Assembly: GCA_031281815.1 (NCBI GenBank)
Contig: JAITEY010000181.1
Span: 1-16,369, forward strand
DNA length: 16,369 nucleotides
Reading direction: 5' to 3'
Source of the DNA: Desulfovibrio sp.
GTDB taxonomy: Bacteria > Desulfobacterota > Desulfovibrionia > Desulfovibrionales > Desulfovibrionaceae
The position numbers and the translations under genes are program-made. Below are positions 7,475 through 15,241 of the stretch, piece by piece. The notes below the pieces were generated by a model. It made no database searches and was not told the DNA's origin. It was given only the letters and a program-made list of their open reading frames with translations. Position 1 is the first letter of the stretch. Every line of letters starts with the position of its first letter.

Positions 7475-8038
7475 TTATCTCCTGGCCCGGAAAAAATGTT
7501 TCAGCAATGCGGAACATTCCGCCTCGGACACGGCGCCCAGACGCCAGACAGCGCTCTTCAAGAAAGACATGTCCAGCACATCAAGACGGGAATCCACCGC
7601 GCCGGCTTCCGGGTCGGCCGCGCCGTACACCAGACCGGCCGGCCGCGCCAGAACCAGCGCGCCCGCGCACATCAGGCAGGGTTCCAGAGTGGACACCAGA
7701 ACGCAGTCGGCGAGCCTGACTGATCCCGTGCGGGAAGAGGCTTCCCGCAACACGCGCATTTCGGCGTGGGCAGTCGGGTCGCGCAGGCGTTCAACGGCAT
7801 TGCCGGCTTTTGCCAAAATACTTCCCTGCCCGGATACCAACAGCGCCCCTACCGGCACTTCGCCTGCAGCCCCGGCGATGCGGGCTTCATCCAAGGCTTC
7901 GGCCATCAATTCCTCCCAGCGGGCGAAACCGGGCGGCGGGGGAGGGACTATGCGTTGCGGAACGGCGGGCATCAGGCGGGGCGCGGAAACGACGCCTGCG
8001 CACGAAACAGGGAAGTCATCACGGCAATCCGGCAACAT
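7475..8038 (-). CDS. tadA: tRNA-specific adenosine deaminase
   Basis: TadA deaminates adenosine 34 to inosine in tRNA-Arg(ACG), a zinc-dependent cytoplasmic reaction. The product has 187 residues from this start. The deaminase motifs are complete: DPTAHAEM (88-94, zinc ligand His91 and catalytic Glu93) and PCLMC (120-124, Cys121 and Cys124). The family C-terminus (ECSALLKHFFRARR) is also present. Homology begins near residue 38 (FARWEELMAEAL), so the first part is not supported by the family. An ATG at 7972 would give 165 residues. Neither start has a clear ribosome site. The 8038 start is kept because it leaves a normal 24-nt gap after the preceding gene. Confidence 0.93.
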   Translation of the reverse strand: MLPDCRDDFPVSCAGVVSAPRLMPAVPQRIVPPPPPGFARWEELMAEALDEARIAGAAGEVPVGALLVSGQGSILAKAGNAVERLRDPTAHAEMRVLREASSRTGSVRLADCVLVSTLEPCLMCAGALVLARPAGLVYGAADPEAGAVDSRLDVLDMSFLKSAVWRLGAVSEAECSALLKHFFRARR

Positions 8039-8062
8039 CGACGTTTTTCGGCATTCGCCGGT

Positions 8063-8647
8063 TCACAGCAACACTTCTTCCGGCAGTATGCCGGGGTGCT
8101 GTTTGCGCCAACGCGCCAAGGCCGCACGTACCGGCATATCCGGGACCGCAAGCCGGAAGTCGATTTCCGGCTGTTCCGGGTTTGCCGCTATGGACCAAGG
8201 ATCGATAGCGGTATGCATAACTTCCAGCACCCACTGCAAAAGCTGGGTTGCGGGAGCTTCAGCCAGAGTGGCGAGCATACTTCTTGAGCTTTCGGCTTCG
8301 GGAGGGAAAGGGCATTCCCATACGCGGCGGGCCATATCCACCAAATCAAGGGCGGGAGACGCCAGTTCGTCCACAATTTCTTCAAGCAGGTCCATATTCT
8401 CAGGGGAGAGGGCGCCGAGTTCCTGCATGGCTTCGCGCATGGCCGGGACGCATTCCTTCAGCATGCTGTCCAGATCCATGCACAGGACCGTGGGGCTGTC
8501 GGAACCGTCGGCCCTGAGTTCGTCGGACACTCCGGTCTTCAGCGGCGGCTGCGGGATAGGGCGGATGAGCAATCCGGCGGCGAGACTGTGCGACAGCGGA
8601 CTCAGCGCTTCGGCCAAGTGCCGCAGAATTTCCGGGGAAAAGCCCAT
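8063..8647 (-). CDS. Hypothetical protein, 194 residues
   Basis: I do not recognise this protein. It starts at an ATG with a good ribosome site (AAAGGAG about 7 nt upstream), which I prefer over the longer frame starting at 8707. The sequence is soluble and mostly helical, acidic in the middle (SPENMDLLEEIVDELASPAL, 81-100), with a Pro-rich patch near 30-36 and a basic stretch RAALARWRKQH (174-184). There is no signal peptide, membrane segment or metal motif. GC content and codon use match the neighbours, so it is likely a native gene of the lineage. A possible promoter lies just upstream, and tadA follows after 24 nt, suggesting a two-gene transcript. Confidence 0.8.
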   Translation of the reverse strand: MGFSPEILRHLAEALSPLSHSLAAGLLIRPIPQPPLKTGVSDELRADGSDSPTVLCMDLDSMLKECVPAMREAMQELGALSPENMDLLEEIVDELASPALDLVDMARRVWECPFPPEAESSRSMLATLAEAPATQLLQWVLEVMHTAIDPWSIAANPEQPEIDFRLAVPDMPVRAALARWRKQHPGILPEEVLL

Positions 8648-8669
8648 GCCAAGCTCCTTTCTTCCGGCA

Positions 8670-8698
8670 TGTGTATCCAGAATGTCGCGCGTTGTCAA
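8670..8698 (-). promoter_or_regulatory. Candidate sigma-70 promoter for the 194-residue protein gene
   Basis: On the minus strand a perfect TTGACA (-35, 8693-8698) is followed after 17 nt by TACACA (-10, 8670-8675, 3 of 6 matches). It lies 23-51 nt before the ATG at 8647, with the AAGGAG site between. The -10 box is weak. Confidence 0.45.
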
Positions 8699-8720
8699 AA
8701 GCCGCACACCTTCGCAGCCT
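8697..8720 (-). terminator. Weak terminator-like hairpin after the small membrane protein gene
   Basis: On the minus strand AGGCTGC can pair with GCGGCTT (7 bp including two G-U pairs) around an 8-nt loop, followed by a short TT. It lies 15 nt after the stop of the 97-residue gene and abuts the candidate promoter of the next gene. The T-run is short, so this is tentative. Confidence 0.3.
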
Positions 8721-8735
8721 ACCGCCGAAAATCGA

Positions 8736-9029
8736 TCAAAAGAATTTACCGAGTTCGGCCAACAGTTGTATGTCGAAGAAGACTACCAACACCTTTGCTG
8801 CAAGCTTCCATATTTCCGGACCGTTATACAGATCGGAACTTTTCCAGACGGCAATTGTCATGACGCTGCAGTAACAGAGTGCGACAAGCGACGTTACATA
8901 TGTCAAGATGCTGTGTTTATGTGAAGATGAAAATAGATCAAGAAGCATTAAAAAAATATAAAACGGCAGGCCGTAGCCTATCCAGAGTGTAAACCATAAG
9001 GAGCGTTTACCGGAAAAGAGATTTTGCAT
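8736..9029 (-). CDS. Small integral membrane protein, 97 residues
   Basis: I cannot name this protein. It has two clear hydrophobic segments (about 11-33, LWFTLWIGYGLPFYIFLMLL, and about 40-62, SILTYVTSLVALCYCSVMTI) and a weaker third (about 75-92). The start MQNLFSGKRSLWFTLW resembles, from memory, a recurring N-terminus in small inner-membrane proteins of Proteobacteria. Its DNA is about 40-45% GC against about 60% around it, suggesting recent transfer or a different constraint. The ribosome site is poor. An AT-rich leader with a possible promoter precedes it. It lies between the activase gene and the 194-residue protein gene, with no obvious functional link to either. Confidence 0.7.
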   Translation of the reverse strand: MQNLFSGKRSLWFTLWIGYGLPFYIFLMLLDLFSSSHKHSILTYVTSLVALCYCSVMTIAVWKSSDLYNGPEIWKLAAKVLVVFFDIQLLAELGKFF

Positions 9030-9035
9030 GATTAT

Positions 9036-9095
9036 CTTTTACCATATATTACAATTTTATAGATAGTTACTGTTTTTCTCGGAAATCGGTAAAAG
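9036..9095 (-). repeat. 8-bp inverted repeat bracketing a possible promoter
   Basis: CTTTTACC (9036-9043) and GGTAAAAG (9088-9095) are a perfect inverted pair 44 nt apart. One arm lies just upstream of the candidate -35 and the other between the -10 and the ATG of the small membrane protein gene. Paired operators are one reading; chance in AT-rich DNA is another. Confidence 0.35.
9056..9085 (-). promoter_or_regulatory. Possible promoter for the small membrane protein gene
   Basis: On the minus strand TTTCCG (9080-9085, weak -35) and TATAAA (9056-9061, good -10) are 18 nt apart in the 76-nt AT-rich gap after the activase gene. The -35 matches consensus at only 3 of 6 positions. Confidence 0.3.
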
Positions 9096-9105
9096 TTGAC
9101 AACGG

Positions 9106-12100
9106 CTAGCGGGCCAGAGACATCATTAGTTTGATGCGGTTGATCTGATTGGCTTCGCTTGCTCCGGGGTCGTAGTCTACGGCCGCTATATTTGCCTCGG
9201 GGAAGCGATGTTTGAGTTCCTTCATCAATCCTTTGCCGGTGATGTGGTTGGGCAGACATCCGAAAGGTTGCATACAGAGGATGTTGGGGACGCCGGACTC
9301 CAGAAGTTCGACCATTTCTGCCGCCAGCAACCAGCCTTCGCCGGTCTGATGGCCGAGGGAAATGAGACCTTTGGCTTTTTTGCGCAGGGCGCTGAAGCGC
9401 AGGGGCGCATGGAAGCGCTTGGAGAGGCCCAGAGCCAGACGCATGCCCATGCGGCAGTATTCCAGAAAGGCTATGCTGAACAGACCGGCGGCGTAGGCCT
9501 TCCACGTGCCTGCCAGGTGCCTGTAGTTGAATACGTTGTCGTAGAAGGAATAGAGCACGAAGTCCATGAGATCGGGCACCACGGCTTCACCGCCTTCCTG
9601 TTCGACGATTTCCGCGGCGCGGTTATTCGCGTCGGGGTGATATTTGAGCAGAATTTCGCCGACCAGTCCGACGCGCGGCTTGCGTTCCTCGGTGCGCAGA
9701 GGGAGGCGGTCGAAGGCCCGAACCATCGTGAACATGGCGGCTTCAAAACGCAGAGGACTGCCTTCGGCTATGACTTTCCGACCTTTTTCCGCCCATACGT
9801 CCGCCAGACGCTCGGCACTCCCCGACTCAATCTCATAGGGTCTGACCCTGTGCAGCATGCGCATCAGGGCGTCGCCGTAAAACCCGGCCATGATGACCTT
9901 GCGCAGCATGGGGCCGGTCATCTTGAAGCCCGGATTACTCTCCAGACCGCTCATGTTGAAGGAAATGACCGGGATGTGTTCCATGCCGCAATCGGCCAGG
10001 GCTTTGCGCAGGAAGGCGATATAATTTGTGGCCCGGCAGCCGCCGCCGGTCTGGGATATCATCAAGGCTATCTTGTTGCTGTCGTAGTGTCCGCTGCGCA
10101 CGGCGTGCAGGAGTTGCCCGACGACGACGATGGCCGGGAAGCAGGCGTCGTTGTTGACATAGCGCAGGCCCAGTTCAATGGCCGACCGTTCCACGACCGG
10201 CAACTGCTCCACCTTGTAGCCTTCGGAGGAAAGCAGCGTCTCCAGAAACTGGAAATGGAGCGGGGAAAGCTGCGGAATAAGTATGGTATGCGTCGTGCGC
10301 ATGGCTTCGGTGTAGGGAGGCGAACTTGAGAAAGTATTGACGGCCGGGGCGCGGTAATCTTCCTTTGCCGCGCGCTCGCGCAAGGCCGCCAACAGGGAAC
10401 GGATGCGGATGCGCGCCGGGCCGAGATTGTCGCCTTCGTCCACTTTGATTTGGGCATACAACCGCCCCTTGCGCGTCACAAGTTCCTCAAGCTGGTCCGC
10501 CGTTATGGCGTCCAGACCGCAACCGAAGGACACGAGCTGCAACACGGCCAGATTGTCCGTTTCGGCGGCGAACGCGCCCGCTCGATACAGGCGGGCATGG
10601 TAGGTCCACTGGTCCACCACGCGCAACGGGCCGGGGTCGGGCATCAGATGCGCCACCGAATCCTCGGTCAGCACGCCCATACCGCATGAATTGATGAGGT
10701 CGGCTATGCCGTGATGCACTTCCGGGTCAACATGGTAAGGGTGGCCCGCCAGAATAACCCCGAACCTGCTGTTGTCGTGGATGTCCTTCAGGGCGTCTTC
10801 ACCCGCCTTGCGGATATCGTCTTTGTAGGCGTCCATTTCGGCAAAGCCCGCGCGCACTGCAGCATCCAGTTCAAAAAGCGGGATGTCGGCAAAGAGGGGA
10901 ATATGCCGCAGGCGTTTGGCCAGCACGTTTTTGTCAAGAGGCAGAAAATGGTGAAAAAAGGGAATATTCGCGTCCTGTAGGGCGCTTATGTTCTTCGCCA
11001 GCAGTTCCGGATAGCCGATAACCACCGGGCAGTTGAAGTTGGCGGCCTGCGTGCTGAAGTTTTTTTGCTCGAAGGGCAGGCAGGGGAAAAATATCCAGCC
11101 TACGCCGCGCTCTATGAGGTCCAGAATATGTCCGTGAGCCAGTTTGGCCGGGTAGCAGACGGTTTGTGAGGGTATGGTGCCGTAGCCCTTGAAAAAAAGC
11201 TCCTTGGACGAAGGCGAGGAAAGTTCCACGCGAAAACCCAGACGCGTGAATATGGTGAACCAGATGGGGTAATTTTCATAGATGTTCAGGGCGCGCGGAA
11301 TGCCCACCACGCCGCGCCGCGCCTCTTCCCGCGGCAGGGGCGTGTAGTGGCTGAACAGTCGCTTGTGCTTGAATTCGTAGAGATTGGGCAGGTTTTGGGG
11401 GGTCGCGCCGGCGCCGCGTTCACAGCGGTTGCCGGAAACATAGCGCCGTCCGTCGTCAAAGGTGGACACCGTGAGCAGGCAGTGGTTGGAGCATTGCCTG
11501 CAACGAGCGGTGCGGGATTTCACCTGAAAGTGTTCCACTTCCTCCGGCCCGAGCAGATTGCAGGTTCCGTTCAGCGGCCCCTGTTCCATGGCGATCAGCG
11601 CTGCGCCGAAAGCGCCCATAAGACCCGCTATGTCCGGACGCACCACCGGACGCTTGAGTTGCAGTTCCAGCGCGCGCAACAAAGCGTCATTGGCAAAGGC
11701 GCCGCCCTGCGCCACAACGTGTTCGCCCAGTTCGTCGACATTGGTGATTTTCATCACCTTGTAACAGGCGTTGCGCACCACGGAATAGGAAAGTCCGGCC
11801 GCGATGTCGCCCACTTCGGCGCCGTCTTTTTGGGCCTGCTTGACTTTGGAGTTCATGAACACGGTACAGCGTGTGCCGAGGTCCACGGGTTTTTGCGCCT
11901 GTAGAGCTTCCTGCACGAACTGTTCCAGGGGCATGTCCAGGGACTTGGCGAAGGTTTCCACAAAGGAGCCGCAGCCGGCGGAGCATGCCTCGTTGAGTTG
12001 GATGCGGTCTATGCTTCCCGCATGCACGCGCATGCACTTGATATCCTGCCCGCCGATGTCCAGAATATAGCTGACTTCGGGTTGAAAGAAGCGCGCGCCG

Positions 12101-13497
12101 GCAAAGTGGGCCACTGTTTCCACTTCATCGATATCCGCCCGCAGGCCGGCGGCCAGAAGGCCGCTGCCGTAGCCGGTCACGGCGCAGGCGCGGATGTTCA
12201 TGACGGGCTTCGCACGGGCGTAGATATCCTTGAGCATAGCCGCGGCCGTCTGCAGAGGTTCCCCCTGGTTGGGGCCGTAAAAGGAATAGAGCAGGCGTTT
12301 TTGTCCGTCCAGCAGCACGGCTTTGATGGTTGTGGAACCGGAATCAATGCCGAGCCAAGTGTCGCCCGCGCAGTCTTCCAAGGGAGCGCGCGGCAACTGT
12401 GCGCCCGCGTGCCTGCGGCGGAATTCGGCAAGGGCATCGGCATCGGCGAAAAGGGGGTCGAGATGCCGGCTTTCCTTGGAGTTTTCCATGTGCTGCAGCT
12501 TGTGCAGGATAAGGCTCAAGGCATCTTCGCCGTCATGACAGGTTCCGGGGCCGGGCAGGGAATGGAGGCGTTTGCCCGGTTTTTTTTCGGTCGCTCCCGT
12601 CCGGCCGGGTATGACCCTGCCTTCCAGCAATCCTCCCGAGCCGACGGCGCCGTAAGCGATGGTACCCATGCTGCCGGGTTCCGAGGCGTCGACCCGCAGG
12701 GCCGGTTGTTGTTCCGCTTCGCGGCGGGCATACAGGGCGGCGCCCATAGCCACGAAGTATTCCGCGTACTGAGGAAAGACCGCATTCTCCGCATCCAGTT
12801 TCAGGGTCAGGACAAAGCGTTCGCGCAATGACGGCAGGAAGGCCAGGGGGCCGCCCAGAAAAACGACTTTGCCTTTGATGTTCCTCCCTCGCGCCAGGCC
12901 GGATATGGTCTGGTTGACGATGGCCTGCATAATGGATGCTGCGATGTCCGCGCGGGCGCAACCTTCATTGAGCAGGGGCAGGATATCCGTCTTGGCGAAG
13001 ACTCCGCAACGCGAAGCTATGGGGTAGAGCGTCGTATGGCTCTCGGCCAGTTTGTCCAGTCCGGCCGCATCGGTATCCAGAAAGGCCGCCATCTGGTCGA
13101 TGAAGGCCCCGGTGCCGCCCGCGCAGGTTTCATTCATGCGCTGTTCGGTGCCGCCGGTAAAAAAGGTGAGTTTGGCGTCCTCGCCCCCGAGTTCGATAGC
13201 CACGTCGGCATCGGGAATGGAGCGGCGTATGTACAGCCCGGAAGCCACGACTTCCTGAACAAAGGGCATGTCTATTTCGGCGGAGAGGGATATGGCGCCG
13301 GAACCGGTCAGGGCGAGATGCCTGCGTTTTCCGGCCAGAACGGAATCTGCTTCCTCAAGCATTTCCACGGCCGTGGCGCGCACCTCGGAGAGGTGCCGGC
13401 GGTAGCGGGCAAACAGCATGGTGTCGTCCGCGTCCAGAGCGGCGACTTTAACCGTGGTGGAACCGATGTCCAGTCCGATGTAAATATCATCGTGCAT
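9106..13497 (-). CDS. Giant acyl-CoA dehydratase activase-like protein (tandem BcrA/BadF ATPase domains, DUF2229)
   Basis: The product has 1463 residues. Two ASKHA ATPase domains of the BadF/BadG/BcrA/BcrD type lie at about 3-257 (YIGLDIGSTTVK, IELGGEDAK) and 381-637 (WLGIDSGSTTIK, LDIGGQDIK). Each keeps a cysteine pair spaced 39 residues apart, C125/C164 and C505/C544, matching the cluster ligands of HgdC. Next come a cysteine cluster (C666, C669, C673, C692), a DUF2229-type region (about 730-950) and a C-terminal half (about 1070-1463) with GGGCRATNY and QPFGCLPNHI, similar to dehydratase-component sequences. HgdC-type activases use ATP to drive electrons into 2-hydroxyacyl-CoA dehydratases or benzoyl-CoA reductases. 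Such large fused forms are known in anaerobes but their substrate is unclear. No dehydratase genes are adjacent. The ATG at 13497 fits the family start; its ribosome site is weak. It follows arnT by 67 nt. Confidence 0.93.
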   Translation of the reverse strand: MHDDIYIGLDIGSTTVKVAALDADDTMLFARYRRHLSEVRATAVEMLEEADSVLAGKRRHLALTGSGAISLSAEIDMPFVQEVVASGLYIRRSIPDADVAIELGGEDAKLTFFTGGTEQRMNETCAGGTGAFIDQMAAFLDTDAAGLDKLAESHTTLYPIASRCGVFAKTDILPLLNEGCARADIAASIMQAIVNQTISGLARGRNIKGKVVFLGGPLAFLPSLRERFVLTLKLDAENAVFPQYAEYFVAMGAALYARREAEQQPALRVDASEPGSMGTIAYGAVGSGGLLEGRVIPGRTGATEKKPGKRLHSLPGPGTCHDGEDALSLILHKLQHMENSKESRHLDPLFADADALAEFRRRHAGAQLPRAPLEDCAGDTWLGIDSGSTTIKAVLLDGQKRLLYSFYGPNQGEPLQTAAAMLKDIYARAKPVMNIRACAVTGYGSGLLAAGLRADIDEVETVAHFAGARFFQPEVSYILDIGGQDIKCMRVHAGSIDRIQLNEACSAGCGSFVETFAKSLDMPLEQFVQEALQAQKPVDLGTRCTVFMNSKVKQAQKDGAEVGDIAAGLSYSVVRNACYKVMKITNVDELGEHVVAQGGAFANDALLRALELQLKRPVVRPDIAGLMGAFGAALIAMEQGPLNGTCNLLGPEEVEHFQVKSRTARCRQCSNHCLLTVSTFDDGRRYVSGNRCERGAGATPQNLPNLYEFKHKRLFSHYTPLPREEARRGVVGIPRALNIYENYPIWFTIFTRLGFRVELSSPSSKELFFKGYGTIPSQTVCYPAKLAHGHILDLIERGVGWIFFPCLPFEQKNFSTQAANFNCPVVIGYPELLAKNISALQDANIPFFHHFLPLDKNVLAKRLRHIPLFADIPLFELDAAVRAGFAEMDAYKDDIRKAGEDALKDIHDNSRFGVILAGHPYHVDPEVHHGIADLINSCGMGVLTEDSVAHLMPDPGPLRVVDQWTYHARLYRAGAFAAETDNLAVLQLVSFGCGLDAITADQLEELVTRKGRLYAQIKVDEGDNLGPARIRIRSLLAALRERAAKEDYRAPAVNTFSSSPPYTEAMRTTHTILIPQLSPLHFQFLETLLSSEGYKVEQLPVVERSAIELGLRYVNNDACFPAIVVVGQLLHAVRSGHYDSNKIALMISQTGGGCRATNYIAFLRKALADCGMEHIPVISFNMSGLESNPGFKMTGPMLRKVIMAGFYGDALMRMLHRVRPYEIESGSAERLADVWAEKGRKVIAEGSPLRFEAAMFTMVRAFDRLPLRTEERKPRVGLVGEILLKYHPDANNRAAEIVEQEGGEAVVPDLMDFVLYSFYDNVFNYRHLAGTWKAYAAGLFSIAFLEYCRMGMRLALGLSKRFHAPLRFSALRKKAKGLISLGHQTGEGWLLAAEMVELLESGVPNILCMQPFGCLPNHITGKGLMKELKHRFPEANIAAVDYDPGASEANQINRIKLMMSLAR

Positions 13498-13518
13498 AGA
13501 TGTCAATCTTACCACACA

Positions 13519-13560
13519 TCCCCGGAGAGGCGCAACGGGCATTGCGGCATCATCAGGGGA
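13519..13560 (-). other. Nested inverted repeats in the leader of the activase gene
   Basis: TCCCC (13519-13523) pairs with GGGGA (13556-13560), enclosing CGCAA/TTGCG (13531-13535 and 13542-13546) with a 6-nt loop. It lies in the 67-nt gap between arnT and the activase gene. No T-run follows, so it is at best a leader or RNA processing structure. Confidence 0.25.
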
Positions 13561-13564
13561 CGAC

Positions 13565-15241
13565 TCACCCGGATCGGTTGTCGCCCTTGAAAATGAGCAG
13601 CAGCAGGCCTCCTCGACGATACAGCGCATCGGGCGTTGCGCCCGAGTCGGGCGGCAGGTCACGGTCCCGAATCAGCAAGGCCGTATCCCCTTCTTTGCGG
13701 GCTTCTGCAAGCCATGCCGGGAAAGCGCCGGCAGCGACCGTCCCGTCGCGGCTGTCCGGATAACTCAGGCCGTAGGCCAGTTCCCCTTCATCATTATAGA
13801 GAAGGACCTCGTTGCGTTTGAGTTCAAAGGCCAATCCCGCCGCCAACCCTACGGAACCGCCGAAAAGGTATCGGCAGTGCCGGAGTTCCTCAAGGTGCGG
13901 GCGAATCAACTCCTGCGGCTCCTTCTGATCCGTAATCCGGGCGGGCAGGCAGAAAGCGGCCGCCAGAATAATCGGCAAGGGACACAGGGCCACCGCCCGC
14001 CAATACCGCCGCCGGTCCGCCATGGACACCAGACTGAACAGCGTCCAGGCAGCAACGGCCGCAAGGCATATCCACAGTTTGTATTTTTCGTTGTCGGCAT
14101 AAATCGCCGGTCCGGGCGTCAGGTCGAAAAAAAAGACGGGAAAGGCGGCCAGACCGGCCAGACCGATGCCCAGGTTAATCAGTCCGTTGAGTTTCAAGGC
14201 GTCCGGTCCGCCTCGTCCCGCGCCGCAACGCGGCCCTTCGGCGTACACGGCGAGAAGCAGGGCGGCCGGCGCGGCGCAGGGCAGAATATAGGTAGGCAGC
14301 TTGCCTTTGGCCGCGCTGAAAAACAACAGAGGCGTCAGCACCCAGACCAGAAGAAAAAAGATTGCGGGACGGCGTGAGCGTTCCCGCCATGCTTCCCGCA
14401 AAGCCTGCGGCGCAAGCCCGAGCCAGGGGAGCAGTCCGCCCGCGAACCAGGGCAGATAGAACCAAAAAGGCTCGCTGTGTTGCGCTTTTTCCCCGGCAAA
14501 GCGTTGGATATGCTCCACCCAGAAGAAATAGTTCCAGAAATCCGGCTCCCTGTCGGCAATCATGAGTCCCCAGGGCAAGGTGACCGCAACGGCGGCGAGA
14601 ACGGCGACCGGGCCGTACAGAAAGAGGGTACGCAGGGATTTTTCCTTCAGAGCGACGGGCAGGGCGGCGAGCGCGGCCAGAGCCGGTCCGGGAAAACCTT
14701 TGGTCAGAAAGGCCGCGCCGCAGGCCGCTCCGAGAGCGGCGAAAGCGCACAGGCGGTCCCGCGCGCCGCGGGCACGCAAGGCGGCATACGAGCAGAGCAT
14801 GGAAGCCGTCACCCACATGCAGAACATGGCGTCCAGCACATTGTAGGTGCCTATGCCCAGCACCGACAGCATGGACAGGTGCATCAGCGCGGCAGTCAGG
14901 GCTGTGCCGCGTTCCCGCCGCAAGGCAAGGGCCATGGCGTAGACCATGAGCGCGCCGAGTCCGGTGCTCAAGGCCGACCCGAGACGCGCGGCAAAGTTGT
15001 TTTCCCCGAAAACAAGCAGGCATGCGCTGTTTATCCAGTAGCCCGCCGGCGGCTTTTCAAAATACCGTTTGCCGAGCAGGCGGGGCACGACCGCATCGCC
15101 GCTTGCCGCCATCTCCCTGCTTATTTCAGCGTAGCGCGGTTCGTCCGGAACACGCAACGGAGCCATGCCCAAGGGAATCAGATAAAGCAGAACGAAGAAC
15201 AGAGGCAGGATGATGCCTGCCGGGAACTTTTCGTCGATCAT
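13565..15241 (-). CDS. arnT: Undecaprenyl phosphate-L-Ara4N transferase (lipid A glycosyltransferase)
   Basis: ArnT moves 4-amino-4-deoxy-L-arabinose from undecaprenyl phosphate to lipid A on the periplasmic side of the inner membrane, lowering the negative charge that polymyxin and cationic peptides target. The 558-residue length is normal. The GT39/GT83-type first periplasmic loop holds VPDEPRYAEISREM (31-44), with the acidic residues needed for catalysis in this fold, and YFEKPPAGYW (60-69). About ten or more hydrophobic segments follow (for example 9-27, 88-108, 206-226, 318-345), then a less hydrophobic C-terminal part. The gene context (arnA, arnD before it) supports ArnT over other family members. 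Its ATG overlaps the arnD stop by 1 nt (TGATG), so translation is probably coupled. Confidence 0.93.
   Translation of the reverse strand: MIDEKFPAGIILPLFFVLLYLIPLGMAPLRVPDEPRYAEISREMAASGDAVVPRLLGKRYFEKPPAGYWINSACLLVFGENNFAARLGSALSTGLGALMVYAMALALRRERGTALTAALMHLSMLSVLGIGTYNVLDAMFCMWVTASMLCSYAALRARGARDRLCAFAALGAACGAAFLTKGFPGPALAALAALPVALKEKSLRTLFLYGPVAVLAAVAVTLPWGLMIADREPDFWNYFFWVEHIQRFAGEKAQHSEPFWFYLPWFAGGLLPWLGLAPQALREAWRERSRRPAIFFLLVWVLTPLLFFSAAKGKLPTYILPCAAPAALLLAVYAEGPRCGAGRGGPDALKLNGLINLGIGLAGLAAFPVFFFDLTPGPAIYADNEKYKLWICLAAVAAWTLFSLVSMADRRRYWRAVALCPLPIILAAAFCLPARITDQKEPQELIRPHLEELRHCRYLFGGSVGLAAGLAFELKRNEVLLYNDEGELAYGLSYPDSRDGTVAAGAFPAWLAEARKEGDTALLIRDRDLPPDSGATPDALYRRGGLLLLIFKGDNRSG

Noticed and set aside
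6142..8924. Plus-strand open frames of 418 and 553 codons opposite ispG, tadA and the 194-residue protein gene.
   Set aside because: They overlap well-supported minus-strand genes, cross gene borders and intergenic gaps, and give low-complexity Arg/Ser-rich products.
9032..9505. Minus-strand frame of 157 codons overlapping the end of the activase gene.
   Set aside because: It is an out-of-frame shadow of the activase C-terminus, whose conserved motifs lie in the other frame.
13498..13662. Upstream extension of the activase frame by 55 codons into arnT.
   Set aside because: Family members start at the YIGLDIGSTT block, and the extension overlaps the end of arnT with no similarity to the family.
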